From Notospermus geniculatus (Eukaryota; Nemertea; Pilidiophora; Heteronemertea; Lineidae): DNA of 64,000 nt. The stretch is taken from contig NMRB01000227.1 in assembly GCA_002633025.1 (NCBI GenBank), positions 304,556-368,555 on the forward strand. Direction: 5' to 3'. The position numbers and the translations under genes were made by a program. Below the pieces are notes generated by a model, which was not told the origin of the DNA, made no database searches, and saw only the letters and a program-made list of their open reading frames with translations. Shown here piece after piece: positions 46,057 to 59,288 of the stretch (positions within the stretch are counted from its first letter, which is position 1; the number at the start of each line of letters is the position of its first letter).

Positions 46057-47215
46057 GTCCTGCCGTGAGGTGGCGAACTTTGGGAGGGCTTTCTGAAAAC
46101 AATGCTGCGATTTCTACATGTATGTAGTGTTCTCAAAAGGACAAATTCCAAAGGTTACATTCCAGAAGAATTGGCGGGAAACCTGACAACATTCTGATCA
46201 CCACCTGGTAATTTTGCATGACAACACGCATGGCTGAAAATGGAAGACGGTGCAAACAGTCTTGGTATCTGCCACGAAATGACGCCATCATCTGCAGCAG
46301 ACGTTTCTGTTAAGGCTACAGAGTCAGTTTGAGATGTCATTGCCTTCATGCAAATGTTATTTTAACCAAATCGTGTACCGGTACCACTTATTTTGTATTT
46401 TTATTTTCCAGCAGAAGTAAGTCCGAATGTTGCAAATCGTTTGGTCCTGCATCAGCAAACAATTTTGTGGCTGCTTAGCGGGAGATGGGCAGGCAAAGTG
46501 ATTTTAATTTTCGTATACACCGTCGATTCGTATGTATATAAAAATATTCATTATCTACGGCTGACTAACCTATTCGTGTCGAAGTTCGTTTGAGTAACTC
46601 AGGTAGTGATATAAAGTCTAAGGCATCTTTTATGAGAAAAGGGAGGCTTAACCTGTTGTCTCCAATATCCACGCAATTTCTCTTTCCCGAGTTACCAAAT
46701 TCGTACCGTTCCTTAATTTGCTCCGAAATTCATGGCCAAATCTCGACCATTGATAATAACTGCATGCTTCACACCTCTATCCGCCAATAGGAACTGTCAG
46801 TCAGTTGACCAATAGGTGTCAGCCCAAATCAATGCCTAGCGGACCCATTCATACTTGATTGAGCACCATTCAAGAGAATTTTCTATTGTATTGCTCCGCT
46901 AGAACTTTGCTGCCATCTTTTGGCAATAAACGCGGCTGACTGCTCCTATTACTCGAATAGGGTAAGAGCCGCCACGACTTCATAGGTGGCACCACGTGCC
47001 TAATAATGGAAAAAAACTACCACCCTGGTGCTGCCACCTACAAAGTCAGGGCGACTATTACCCGAATCTACAGTGTTCGTAGTATTCCTCGCCCTGGCCA
47101 TTGCGGTTTTTCGGGCGACAAACTTATGCCCATCAGCTTGTTGGCAAAAAACGGCGCTCATTTCCGCGTTGACGTTTGCCAACTGGCTATTGCGCATATA
47201 CGAGTTCCCTCAGAT
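46057..47215 (+). other. 3' UTR and downstream sequence
   Basis: It follows the stop codon. AATAAA occurs at 46925-46930 (GGCAATAAACG) and is a possible but unproven polyadenylation signal. No further exon was recognised. Confidence 0.35.
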
Positions 47216-47219
47216 CTTT

Positions 47220-47258
47220 AGGCAACAGTGAATAACGTTTAGGCAACAGTGAATAACG
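47220..47258 (+). repeat. Two tandem copies of a 19-bp unit
   Basis: AGGCAACAGTGAATAACGTT is repeated back to back. Confidence 0.85.
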
Positions 47259-47676
47259 TTCATTATAACATTTGACGAGCTCCGCCGATGGCAGGAAGAT
47301 GAACCATCGCAGGAAGGGGGGACGGGCTTCGTTTCTGATAATTTCAATGGATGTTCAAGTGATTTGACATCAATTTTGGAGAATGGAACCTTTTGGTAAT
47401 TCAGGACCCAATACACCATACGCGTTCGCAAGACTCATATACGTAAATCTTCCACATACTGTAAACCCCCAATAGACATGATTGATTTTTGTCATTGTAC
47501 TGTTTATAATTACTGGGTATCTACTTTTCTTCTGCTTAGGCCTATCCTAAATCCTAGGCCTACTAGTATCCTAAATCCAAAATCTCCGGTCTGGGATCGG
47601 TGCCAATTTGGTGCTCTTTATAGTGATCGGCATCTCTAAATATGGCCTATTACACATACGCCGTATTTTTAGACTC

Positions 47677-47829
47677 TATAAATCGAATACTAGCTATATT
47701 GTTGATACAAAAAGCTTGTCAAGTGTACACATTCACTATCTAACGGAATCAGTTATAAATCGAATACTAGCTATATTGTTGATACAAAAAACTTGTCAAG
47801 TGTACACATTCACTATCTAACGGAATCAT
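47677..47829 (+). repeat. Tandem duplication of a 77-bp unit
   Basis: TATAAATCGAATACTAGCTA through CTATCTAACGGAATCA is present twice (47677-47753 and 47754-47829) with one or two differences. Confidence 0.88.
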
Positions 47830-48808
47830 TTATTTATGTTCATCAGAGCAACCAAAGCAGTGCAGGCATTTTTGGAATTGCCACCCCGGCAAAACCTTGG
47901 ATGATAATCTTTTAGAACGTACATGTACTTCTAAAACTCTGATTATTAAAAACCAAACCGAGATTATTAAAACGCTTAAAATGCTGCAGTTCTGTTTTTC
48001 AGTTCTGTAATTGGCCGCAAGCGTTTTTTTCCGAATAATGCTGAACAGGTTTATCTATATAATGAACAGATATTGCATTCAACAGCCGCCAAATATTAGA
48101 TTCGGAGTTCTCATTATTATTATTCAGACAAATCTCCAAAGAGGGATCAAACTGGCTAAACTTGCCACTGGGAATTTTCAGCTGAAACATTCTTAGCAAG
48201 TGTTCATCAGTTAAAGCGAATTGATTTTGGAAAAAAATTGATTTAGAAATAGAAAGGGGACGAATTTTCGGGAAAAAAATGTAAACAAACTTCTCCAGAA
48301 TGTCAACAAAGAAATGTTCGTGCATTCTGATTGGCTGAAATTTTGTGTTTACAAACACCAGCCTAATGTAAATAAAATCCCCTATCAATTCGCTTTAATT
48401 TTGATTTTCTTCAGTGTGTTCGAAACAAATTATCTCCAACCCTGTGTTCGCGGCTCGCCATTTTGTAAAATATTATAAACATTATGTCTAATATCTCTTA
48501 ACCGGTTACCGAATCATAGCGGCTTATATTGTTTATGGAACTCTATGTTGAGTTTAAGATATTTTTCCATTCATTTTCTTAGTCTATAGGTCTAGGGAAC
48601 TTGCCAGGGTCGGTATCAGACGTTCTGTTGAACGTATCATGAGCCAAGAATTCAACCATCACATAGTCCTGTATTATAAAGGGAATCATAACTTTATAAT
48701 CTAATCCTAATAAAGGCTGAGCCAAAACAGATAACTTTTGTACCGTACCCCCAGGTCATGTCATATATGACACCAGCGAAATCCTACGGTCCTAGAGAAT
48801 TTACTTTA

Positions 48809-48870
48809 TGGCCTAGTGGTTCGCGCCTTGGCCTCCGAACTGGAAGTTCATTCAGGCTGATTTTTAAAAT
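48809..48870 (+). repeat. Possible tRNA-derived SINE fragment
   Basis: TATGGCCTAGTGGTTCGCGC resembles a pol III A box, and GGAAGTTCATTCAGG about 35 bp later a weak B box. No full cloverleaf can be folded, so it is not a functional tRNA. Confidence 0.35.
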
Positions 48871-49275
48871 AAGAAACGGAACGAAACCAGAAACGAAGAA
48901 ACTAAACCATATTAAACGAAGTAACGAAACAGGAAACGAAGAAACCAAACCAGGAACGAGGCCCCAGGGCACCTTCAAGGGTGTAGTCGAGAGTTTTGAA
49001 ATGGTTACTACATGTAATAAAACAGGGACCTGGTTGAAATGTGCAATCTCTAGGGACCTATACCGGGAATACACAATATCCAGAGTTCTCATTCACAAAG
49101 TTGAGATAGGTATCCAGACGTTTCTTCTAAAATGTGCAACATAAAAGTCTAGCAGGAGCGGTCAAAGGATAAACCCCAGCCTGGGCAAAAAAGTCCGTCA
49201 TCGCTGTTCGGGGATACCAGGTTGTTCCAGGTTTTATATGTTTCGTTTCTGGTTTCGTTTCGTTTCTTATTTTAC
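48867..49275. repeat. Inverted repeat with GAAACGAAAC-type arms
   Basis: AATAAGAAACGGAACGAAAC / CAGAAACGAA on the left (48868-48900) and TTTCGTTTCTGGTTTCGTTT / CGTTTCTTATTTTAC on the right (49241-49277) are inverted. The left arm has expanded into further GAAAC-like repeats. Confidence 0.65.
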
Positions 49276-49372
49276 AAATGCCCCAGGTAACGCGGGGTGA
49301 CCAGTGCGGGCAACCACATCATGCAAGTTGCAATGCGCATCGAAATGCTTGTACGCGAGAAATGTTGCATAA

Positions 49373-49632
49373 AAGGAAGTAAGAAATAAAAGTGGAAGAA
49401 AAGAAGTGGGAAATTTTGGAATTTGGGCTAATTTTTCAATGTCTTAAATTGGGAGAAAGTTTTTTCCCATTTTGAGAAATTTTCTTAAAGTGAAATGACA
49501 TTTTGTCTGATTTTTCGGGCGATATTTCCCAAAAAGGGAAAAATTTTCTCCCAATTTGAGAAATTGAAAAATTCGCGCAAAAGTGCAAAATTTCCCACTT
49601 CTTATTTTCCACTTTTATTTCTTACTCCCTTA
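49373..49632. mobile_element. GGGAGTAA-family MITE, copy 3
   Basis: GGAAGTAAGAAATAAAAGTG and CACTTTTATTTCTTACTCCC are inverted. The inner arms AAGAAGTGGGAAATTTTG match 29091-29346. Confidence 0.85.
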
Positions 49633-49969
49633 TAATTTACTATTTTATTGCCATGTAAAATCACGCATTCTCCGTCTCAACTAAAGGTGAAGATGCTTTA
49701 TTGAACAGTTTGCTGTGATTTAAAAAGAACTTGACAAGGTATATCATTTACTCTAAAGAAACCTATGATTTCAAATACCAGTATTAAATAACGCCAGGCA
49801 AGTGCAGAGTTTTTTTCTTTAGACACTGAACAATTCTTAAATAACATTTACATTGTTGTATTCTCTTTATATCATCACATCGGCCCCACTTCTCTCTACT
49901 TGGTTTTCAAACCAGTGTATAGTTTTATTAGTTATTGTTACAATTGCATTACGATGAATGATTATAATT

Positions 49970-50420
49970 CGTCACTACTCTCCATATTCCACTTTCGAGT
50001 GGCGCGAGGTTTATGGACGATAGCTCCGCAACGGCTGGGTCAAATTTGACGTGCCATACATCAATCGATTTGTGTTTTTTGCCGCTACAGCCGTCATCAC
50101 TGTCATTTTCCCTATAAACGTGACAGAAAAAAGTTCTTTCACAAATCACAGTTCCTGTTTACGGTCGAAATGGTGGCTATTTTGAAATGACGCAATGCAT
50201 CGCGCAAGTGTAAACTGCACTGAACAACATGGCGAAATGACGGGTTTTGAGAAAGGGATCCGTTATGCCGGCCTTAGACAAAACATGAAGATAGCAGAAA
50301 GATACCGACAAGAAAGGGAACTCGGTTGATGTATGCTATGTCAAATTTGATGCAGCCGTTGCGGAGATATCGGCTGAAAACCTCGCGCCAATCCGATGTG
50401 GAATGAAGTGTAATCTGTAA
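49970..50420. repeat. Inverted repeat with about 85-bp arms
   Basis: TCGAGTGGCGCGAGGTTTAT ... CAACGGCTGGGTCAAATTTGAC and the inverse GTCAAATTTGATGCAGCCGTTG ... AACCTCGCGCCAATC. It probably is a non-autonomous DNA transposon. The ends were not defined. Confidence 0.7.
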
Positions 50421-50810
50421 GTCAAGCCAGCTATAACAAGAATTTAAAAATGCAGTCGCAGGGATGAAGGACAGGTGATAGCCGCAAATTTGATATTCTT
50501 TGGGGAGGTTTCCGATAATTACCAGTAAACGTTTTGGTTCACAAGGGCTTGGCCCCTTCTTGAGGACGCCCGGAATCCATGATTGCATGTCCTGGTATCG
50601 ATTGAGATCAGGGGGAGCAAAAGTAATTGAAATACGAGCTTTTCTCACACTTTTGCGTACTTAGTTATGCAAGATAAAGCTCTTACTTCAAATGACCATT
50701 GCCCCACTGATCTGAGTAGAGATACTGGTGTTGACCACCAGAGGGCCGAGTTCCAATATGTAGGCCGACATGCACCAATCACTGAACTCGAAATCGCCGC
50801 TACGACATAA

Positions 50811-50939
50811 TGGGTCATATGAATAAAGACTAACAAATGCTTTTACTTCAGATTTCTACAGCATTGCCTCGTACATTTGTATTGCAAAATTCAAGCAAAA
50901 GCATTTGCAGTCGTTATTCATATGACCCAATGATTGTCT
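50811..50939. mobile_element. GGGTCAT-family MITE, copy 2
   Basis: TGGGTCATATGAATAAAGAC and inverse GTTATTCATATGACCCA. The interior matches 22704-22822. Confidence 0.85.
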
Positions 50940-51924
50940 TGTCATGGAAGAAAGCGTCAGAAATTCTAATTTGTTGAACAAGGTTCGTCTCCTGCGAGAA
51001 AAAAAGATATTGCGACCGTAAAATAGTATCACATCTTGATTATTATTTAATGTGGTCGGCCATAGCACTGAACTTCAGCACCTTGGCGATCTAGGCAGAA
51101 ACACAAGGTGCATATTTTCAAATGTAATGTATATTCGTACTGGTTCAGACCATACTTTATATCTAGCACAAAAAAAGTACTTGTTGTCTCGTTTTGGGAT
51201 GAGGAATATTAGTGCGAGGTGGAGGTTACCATGGTTACTGATATCTGTCCTCACCCAAGTTACCACAAGAATATTTTTGAATATCCTTGTTTTTGAAAAG
51301 ACCCTGTCTCCATCTGCTATGAGATAGGCCCTGACGGGTAGTTCATAGGGACCATAACCAAAACGAGTGAAACCTGCTTGCATCTTCTTTATTTCAAGGC
51401 GATGCTGGAATTTAGCAACCTCATCCGCCACGGTATCTATTACACGCGTGAAACACAATGCTGATGTTTATACCACGTACATTCTGCCAGGTAAAATAAA
51501 AATAACTACAAAATTCTCATTCTGAATCACAAACTTTATTACCAATCACTTCTTAAGGGACTCATAATCAGGGACATGAAGGGAATTCAGGCCAAAACTC
51601 GAAAGAGACAAGGAGAAAATGTTACAACCATTCTAGTTCACAGTTCACATAAAATGCGTCTAATGCAAAGCGAATAAAGTCGACAGGGACGTTTTCCCCT
51701 GCTTGTACACGCATTTGGTATACATTTACACGCACGTCTGGTACAACCACACAGTAAATACAGGGAATCCTTGCACACCGTCTTCCTGTGCGGGCTGTAC
51801 AAAGTAAACGAGTAGGCCTAGCGTACATTTTACGGGGCCCACAACGGGAGGTACGGCAGAATTGGGTAGGCATTTACAGTACACCAGTGTCGAGAGCAAA
51901 ATCTTCGGAACCTGAATCAGAAGA

Positions 51925-52164
51925 GTGAGGTTTCGCAAATCTGACGAAATACGAAGTACGAAATACGAAATTCAACTTCATTTCCATGACCTAATGTATT
52001 TCTGGAGATGGTTGGTACCGTAAATGTCCTTGCCGCCACCAAGACGCTCTTGCAGCAGGCGATGTTTGTGCTATCAACCATCTCCTGAAATACATTACGT
52101 CATGGAAATGAAGTCCAATTTCGTATTTTGTACTTCGTTTTTCGCATGATTTGCGAAACCTCAC
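51925..52164. mobile_element. GAGGTTTCGCAAATC MITE, 240 bp
   Basis: GTGAGGTTTCGCAAATCTGA and ATGATTTGCGAAACCTCAC are inverted. The inner arms ACTTCATTTCCATGACCTAA and inverse extend them. It interrupts a copy of the 12.9/13.1 kb repeat. Confidence 0.85.
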
Positions 52165-53832
52165 TAATACCTGCAACTCACCAACGAGTCGAATGATTGG
52201 CTGATAGGAAGGTCAGGTTTATGATCAGCCTTATATCATTACACGGAGGATACACGTCCGATGTTTACGCACGCGACGGCACTCTTTAGTCAGTCATCGT
52301 ACACGCAATACATGAGATGGACTCAAAAATATGGGTCTGAAGACGGTATTGGCGAGGATTCCTTTTGTATAAAAACCACACGCACTTGAAATATCACACA
52401 ATGTTCACACGCAAAGATAGCTACATGTACATATACAAATTATATATGATTGCATTTCGATTGTCTAAGACGAGCGAATGTCTTTTTCACTTGATCGTGC
52501 AATTGAATTAGTGATCAAATAAGTTCGTTAGAGCCAAAACGCTTATAACATTCCATTCAGGACGAGTGAAATAGACATTTTCGGCATATTAAGTGTACTT
52601 TTCCATATGATTCCCTAACGTAAGGTGTACCGGCTCGTGAGGAACAAACTCAAGGCTTTTGCCCTATGTTATATACCCCATGGCGTTTTATCTATCTTGT
52701 TCTTTTGTGTATTTATTAATTATTGATTATTAATCATATTTATTGGTCATTTAATGTTTCGTAAGTGCAGATAATATTACCCCGTGGTGATGTCATGTAG
52801 TGCATTCTGCTTCCGAAAGATGGCGATATTAATATTAAAACCATAGATATTTCTTTGTGATTTTCCGCACATATTTTACTAGTCATTTATAATACTGCAA
52901 AATATCCTGACATTTTTACAATCTATTATTCCAAAGCCAGCAAAACCCAATAGATGTTGTGCCGACATCATGTGTACACACCGTTGCGAGTCGCACCTTT
53001 GACAATAACCTTCCTATCAGTATCAACAGTCAAACATCAAATCGTGGTATCTTTTCTAAGGGCAGGAGGGTATTTCAATCGTACATGTATATTAAGACCT
53101 ATCGGTGCTCCGGTTACTTGTTGAGACCTTGTTCACACAGCCTCCGTAAGACGTTACGTCGCTCCTCCTCGGGCGAGCTGGTTGTCAAGGGGCAATTCAC
53201 CATTTAGATAGGTTGCGCATTGGCCCGATTCCCACTCCCACTTCGAAGTGATACCCTTTTTGCGTCTCACGTCATCAGTTCGTGTAGGGGTTTCCCAACG
53301 GTGTCGGTGGACTCGGTCGTAAATACCAGTTCAGTGGAGTGAAGTCGTCAGAGTTTTCCCACTTGCTTTTTCTCTTGTTTGAACAAGTTGAAACTACGAT
53401 TATGCGTGACGATGCATTCCTTTCACACTATTCTTGAAACTGCTAATGAGTCATCGAGGTGTAGGCCACCGAACACATCAAATTTAAGTGGGGTTTCCGG
53501 TGTTATCCTCATCCTTCTTATGATTCTTTTTGGCTAAAATCTCTAACGTCCTGCCGTTAAATCGCCTGTACAAACGCCGAAAATCAGCTGTATGATAAAA
53601 TTCACTTCCGTCCGGAATACCAAGAGTTCCATGGTGACCCTGGCAACCCAAGCTCATTTACTTCATTTCGACGTAGTCGTGCGCACCTGCTGTATGACGT
53701 CACGAGTTCCGAGAATCAACTCGAAGTCGGAGTGGGAGTCAGGCCGCTGCGCAACCTCTCTGTTGTTCATTTCCTTACGACTTACGCCTCGACAGTGGCA
53801 CAAACGGTTGTTGAGCTGTTTCATTCGACTAA

Positions 53833-53983
53833 GGCCAGGCGCACATTGACGGCAAATGTCAATGCGGTAGGGGTGTTTTTTAAGTCGACTGACCCGGATG
53901 GATGACGAGTCAAACAGCTTGGGTCAGTCGACTTTAAAAACACTCCTACCGCATTGAGTTTTGCCGCAAATGTGCGCTTGGCC
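53833..53983. mobile_element. Palindromic MITE, GGCCAGGCGCACATT ends
   Basis: GGCCAGGCGCACATTGACGG and CGCAAATGTGCGCTTGGCC are inverted. The inner arms AGTCGACTGACCC and GGGTCAGTCGACT surround a short loop. It is 151 bp. Confidence 0.8.
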
Positions 53984-54893
53984 TCTACGTTGCCCATAGA
54001 AAGCCAACTTGTGAGAGAGAAATCTCACGTGGAGGAGCACCTTTAGATTGCTGAAAAAATCAATCCTTATTCCGACCTTTTTATTCTGTGCTTCAGAGTA
54101 GGATGCTGAAAACAGTCAGCGTCTGGATCTGCAGGCTTAACGGAAGCTCTATCAAGGTCCCCGGTAAAAACTCTCCTAGATAATCTCCAAAATGTTGTCC
54201 ACACATCATTCAAATGCCCAGTCAGATGGGCATCTTTCAGTATTTTCCGAATATTACCTAAGACCTGCTACAAAATAAAAACGACGGTGATGATAGGAAG
54301 GCATATTTCACTAAAAGTAAGCAACACAAATTGTACATGTAACTTAAGAGCAGTGTACACAAATATTATTAATTAATATCCAGTTTAATTCTTAATCACA
54401 TCTATTTATCTTGCACCTAACGTTTTGAGATATCATAATAACCCGTATTATGACGATATTACGCTGATTATTTCATTCTAGATTGTTTTGTTGTGGTTTT
54501 TGTTGTTGGATATTTGTAAAGCTGAAATATTCAGTCAAATAATTGATGAGATAATTTAATTACGTTGATAATCACTGCTGTATTGTGTTCTGAACATTGT
54601 TCTACGGGTTTTTCTCGTCCTCGGAAAGTTCCTACCAGCGTTGACTCTATTTGAAGTTTTTTATGGTCTATGACATAAGCGACAAAACGGTCAATCCCTC
54701 GGTTCTTTCTGTTGATGACTGGTTCTTTCCGTAGGACTCCGATAATCTCCATCAATCTCTGGGTGTTTCCTGGTACCGGTACTCTTTCACTTAAAAGTAC
54801 GTCGTGATTTCGTTCGGCCAAAATTCGAAAAATCTTTAATGGCCTCAAGGATTTTACATGTATTCTTATGTTTAAGAGTTATATCTACATGTA

Positions 54894-55377
54894 CAACTCT
54901 GGAAAAAATTATTAGACCACCTCTGGTTGACTCACTCATTTTCTATTAAAGTGGGTGCCACAAACTCTTCAATCATTCTGTATGTACTGATTTATTGTGT
55001 TGGTTAAATTACTAAAACTTCACCAAGACAATATCAAACACAGAAATTGACTTCCCATAATGAAGAAACAATGGAGCTGTTAAAAGGACCTTGTCAAAAA
55101 TTCAGACTAAAAGTAAGGACAAATGAAGTGCATACATTTACTGTGTAGACAGTTGTCCATTTTATACCGATTCTAATAAACCTGAATTCTGCGAGCAGCG
55201 TTTAAAGCATCTTCGGGACTTTACGCTATAACTACAGCTGAAGCTCTGCTTGTACAAGGTAGTAAGTATATTTGAACACAGTGGCGTAAATGGGTGAATA
55301 AGACTTAATTTGTGGGACCTATCTAAAGGGAAATAAGTGGAAATAACAGAGGTGGTCTAATAATTTTTCCACAGCTG
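54894..55377. mobile_element. Tc1/mariner-type non-autonomous element, CA...TG ends
   Basis: The left end is CAACTCTGGAAAAAATTATT followed by AGACCACCTCTG. The right end is CAGAGGTGGTCTAATAATTT followed by TTCCACAGCTG. TA flanks both sides (54892-54893, 55378-55379). The TIR style (CTGTGGAAAAATTATTAGACC) and TA target are typical of Tc1-like elements. At 484 bp it has no transposase. It ends in CA/TG, which matters for the TACATGTA footprint. Confidence 0.9.
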
Positions 55378-55379
55378 TA

Positions 55380-57534
55380 TCTATCGCAGGCTGTTACCAG
55401 TCTGTTATTATCCATGCGTTCAATCTTTCATAAGCATTAATTACTGCAAAACTGTCTTTTGACCGTTGATACTTACGACTTGTTTTCAAAACCCATGTTT
55501 CACTTCTTTGCATTGTTCATGCGAAGGTACATTGTAACTTCATCGGAATGTATCATTTTCACGATTGGTTCTCGGAAGCATCGGCGGTGCGCTGACGTAG
55601 CTCTTCAAATTAAAGCCGCACTGTATTGAATTCAGAAAGTGCTTACGTCGTCCGACGTTAACGTAGTGTAAAATGTACTATGCTCTATCTGAATACGTTA
55701 GAGCTCTGCCTGCAGTGTTTTCAATGATTGCTGAAAACTAGGGCTTGATTCTTTGAAGCAACTATCATCAGGCAAGTATTTTGGGGACGTTCACGAGGCT
55801 ATGAGACCTCTACCTGCACTCTCCAAACACTTTAGAAATACCGTAAAATTCAATACAGAGGGGCTTTAACTGAAGTTGGAAAAATGACCACTATTGCACC
55901 AGCTGCGTTCCATGTAGCTGTTCCTTAACTGAACACCACCGTTAATGGTTTGATAGAAAAGACAAGTAGAAGATGACGTCCTGTTTACGTCACCAATACA
56001 ACACAATATTTCTTTGCTCCTCCTCTACTTATTCTCAAATTGTCACCACCACATGGAAATTTGTGAAAGATTTATACAGCCTACTAGAGAAGTTTTTAGT
56101 TTTTTTTTTTTTTGGAGAGTTTGAAAATTTTACAAGTTCACTCAATGCGAGAAGAACAGATTCCTGTTCAGTGAAAGGTTTGACTGTGTTATTTTCATCG
56201 CCGCCACCGAGATTACCCAAAGATGAAGTAGATTTAACCATAACTAGCGCAATTCATCTAATATTTGGTACTAACTATGATGGTATCTTTAACGAATGTA
56301 AATTGCGTGCACACCAAATGTACAGTCAAGCAGCCAAAGCATAGGATGAATTTTAATGATCTTCCTAATTTACTGACCTCTGCCAATAAAGCTATTTTTT
56401 GCAATCAGCAGCATTGCCCATACAGAAACCTCGAAACTGAGTTCTAGAATACTCTTATAGTATCTTTGTCTTGTATTTATATATATTAGGTCCCCTGTGT
56501 ATATTTTTGGTAAAAACAATGTGTTTGCCGTTATACATGTATATGCTGTCCCGGGGTTGAAATACAACTGAGTTTTTAAAACCTAGGTATGTTCATGTAC
56601 ATGTAAGCATCAGTACGCATTCATAAATGTCACCTTGTCGTTCACGACCCGACCATTGTGTAATCGGTAATAGATAGATAGTTGTACATAGAACCTGAGC
56701 CGTTGCCGTCTGCTCGCCCTTTCATTTCGCTCCCAATATGAAGTGCAGCATATCTGGGCCATTCTGGGTGTAAAACCCGGGAGAAATTAAAATGTAGTCA
56801 TTGTATGGCTAGTGTTGTAAATAAGGTAAGTCACTCTACATACATGTATTTGTAAATGTAACAAGGGGTTGCCCATGAATACTACTAATGTACTGTGTCA
56901 TGATTGGTTTGTAAAAATAAATCTAAAGCGTCCATGGTTCGTGTATGCGAAATTGTCAAGTAGTCTCGCTCTCTTTCATAAAATGTGTTCTTAATACTTA
57001 GTTCTTAGCTCCTGCTGCTCGAGACTATTGACGCCAACATTTGCTGACCGTGTACGCTTTAGAATGTTGTCTGCTAGACGTCATGCAAAAATATATTTTC
57101 GGGGAGAATCATATACATGTACTACTGAGTGCTATTCATTTTCGTGCTATTGTAATTTATTCCGGGGAAAATAGGTGTCACTAGCACTTGTGAAGCTTCT
57201 AACGGCACCTATCGGTGACCGAGGTAACTGTGCCAATTCTTTCATTGAAGTTGTAAATTGGCGTACGTCACAATGGATGCGTGTCGTTTATAATTGTAAA
57301 TAGGTATTTAAAAAGATTGGTATTCTTCTAAACGGCATGAAAATTATTCATGACGTGTGGGTTCTGTTCATGATATCAGTTTCGTTCAGGTAGTGCCGCC
57401 TAGTGTCAACTCTGTGAACTGTGTTTACTGTTGCTGCCGTTCGATCGCGCTCGCAATTTACATAAATTTGTTACGTAAGTGCTCTCAACGCGGTGAAAGT
57501 TCGATGCTTTCATAGTAACGGCAGCAGGAGTATT
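55380..57534. other. Non-coding, nothing recognised
   Basis: ORFs up to 123 codons (55973-56344) show no domain and lie in AT-rich DNA with a poly-T run. No exon was recognised. Confidence 0.4.
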
Positions 57535-57693
57535 CAATAGTTAGGTTTAGAAATCAAACGATAAACATAAACGTTGACGACACGGTTATTTTTGTACCCA
57601 AAATGCAATATAAAATCTAGTTAATGTGTAGTGTGAAAAATAACGTTCTCGTGAAGCTTACGTTGATCGTTTGATTTCTAAGCCTCCCTATTA
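57535..57693. mobile_element. GGGAGGTTTAGAAATC MITE, copy 1
   Basis: CAATAGTTAGGTTTAGAAAT and inverse ATTTCTAAGCCTCCCTATTA. The inner CAAACGATAAAC motif and the interior are shared with 60550-60714 and 61889-62052. Confidence 0.85.
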
Positions 57694-58438
57694 TGTCGAT
57701 ATACCGGTAATTACATGTAGACATGATACTTTAATCAGTCTTGCAAATATCGCACGGAATATCAAGCAAATGTGATTTATGTTTTCAGGCATGGAGGAAT
57801 ATCAATCTTTTTCCATTTGTACACAACTCATATTTCTACAAGAGAGAGTTAGTTCACATTGATGGACTTCAAATTTTATAAGTAATGGTCGTCTACTTTT
57901 TATTGCCGAATTGATCGAAAAAGACCGTCGTTGGTTTCTGAGCGCTGATTGTTCCCTGTTTGTCAGGTCTGATTTTCTCTGGGATTTTGTAGATTTAATA
58001 CGAAGAGTTTTTCAGCGTTCGCGGAGCGCTTTATTAGGCAAAGATACATGTACACGACCGCCATTTGATGAATATCAGATCGTGGAATCATAAAGCTTTT
58101 CGCTTCCTGAAAGTAGATTTCGTGCGTTTGTTGGGAGTTGGTGATTTTACTGAATCAAAGCTGTAGAGAGAGCAACCACCCTCCTTAAGCCAGCGGCTCA
58201 CCACGGAAGGTGAGGGCGATATCGCCAGCGATCTAGATCCCACCGAGTAAAATCGGCTGTTGACGCCAGGTGTGCGCTGGACAGCAATTCGTGTGGGCCT
58301 AATCTTCTCGCCACGATTATCGGCCAATATCAAACTGGTTTGACTTTATGGCGAGAGGAATAGCTTGTCGTCGGGCATATGCCAAAAACGATGTCGCCTA
58401 TAGTCTGCAGTGGCTGACGAGAAGATAGGTGGCGATCA

Positions 58439-58566
58439 GGGCCGACCGCACAGAAAGTCCGATAGTGCTTTCGGTGCATTTCGGCGGTTTAGTTAATGGG
58501 AAAATCCGTTATAACTACATGCAACTGCCGATAGCTGCACTATCGGACTTTCTGTGCGGTCGGCCC
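58439..58566. mobile_element. 128-bp MITE with perfect 29-bp ends
   Basis: GGGCCGACCGCACAGAAAGT / CCGATAGTG at the left and the exact inverse at the right (CACTATCGGACTTTCTGTGC / GGTCGGCCC). The perfect arms suggest recent insertion. Confidence 0.85.
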
Positions 58567-59183
58567 AGATCGCCTATGATCGCCCGCTCTCCTCTCCGGT
58601 GGTGTGTTCTCAAGCCGACGGAGAGAATCAAAAAGATAAAAACTATAAAGGTGTGAGAGATGACGAAGCGCTTTTTCTCATTCCAACATGTCTGCAATAT
58701 TTCATAATTTACAGTCAATGTGTTCCAGAAATAGCACATGTTCGCAATTTTGATAACAGGAACAAAAAAGCCAGGTTTTTGGCGATGATTGTATTAATGT
58801 CGTGCGTCTTTAAGATAAAAACACATTATATCAGTAACACGGGCGTCAGTCATGTAATTGTTAATCACTAGCTGTTATTGCCATACTATGAATCAAGGCA
58901 TAAAATCGGCGAGTCCTTACTTTTACTATTAGGCCTAATAGGGGAGGCAATTTTTGTCTAGTCAGGGAGAACTGTGCCTCCTTGCCTCCTTGGATGATTT
59001 AAAATGAGAATTGATCTCCGTATGAGTACTCCGTTACCGTCATCCCGAAGGTTCGCTGCTCCAATCTGTACAGTGGTGTCACGTTTGGTGAAGCTGGGCG
59101 CACACAGACTCAACGCTCATACACGTACGTACTCTAAACTCCTACTTACCTGTCCCATTCCTGAACTCGGAAAAATGACCGAG

Positions 59184-59288
59184 GGCCGTTTGCATAAAAC
59201 GCCTTAAGTGGAAAATTTCCCTTATCTTTTTGTTTGGAATAATAGTTTAAGGGAAATTTTACACTTAAAATGTTTTATGCATTCGGCC
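59184..59288. mobile_element. Palindromic MITE, GGCCGTTTGCATAAAA ends
   Basis: GGCCGTTTGCATAAAACGCC and TGTTTTATGCATTCGGCC are inverted, with inner arms GGAAAATTTCCCTTA and TAAGGGAAATTTT. The right end is part of a later 52-bp duplication. Confidence 0.8.

Noticed and set aside
48809-48870. Functional tRNA gene
   Set aside because: Only A-box- and weak B-box-like motifs are present; no cloverleaf forms, so it is listed as a SINE-like fragment only.
48758-49144. 128-codon ORF with GNEETKPG-like repeats
   Set aside because: It is translated from the GAAAC-type simple repeat and inverted-repeat arms near a SINE-like fragment; no domain was seen.
55973-56344. 123-codon ORF
   Set aside because: It contains a poly-T run, shows no domain or conserved motif and lacks splice context; probably chance.
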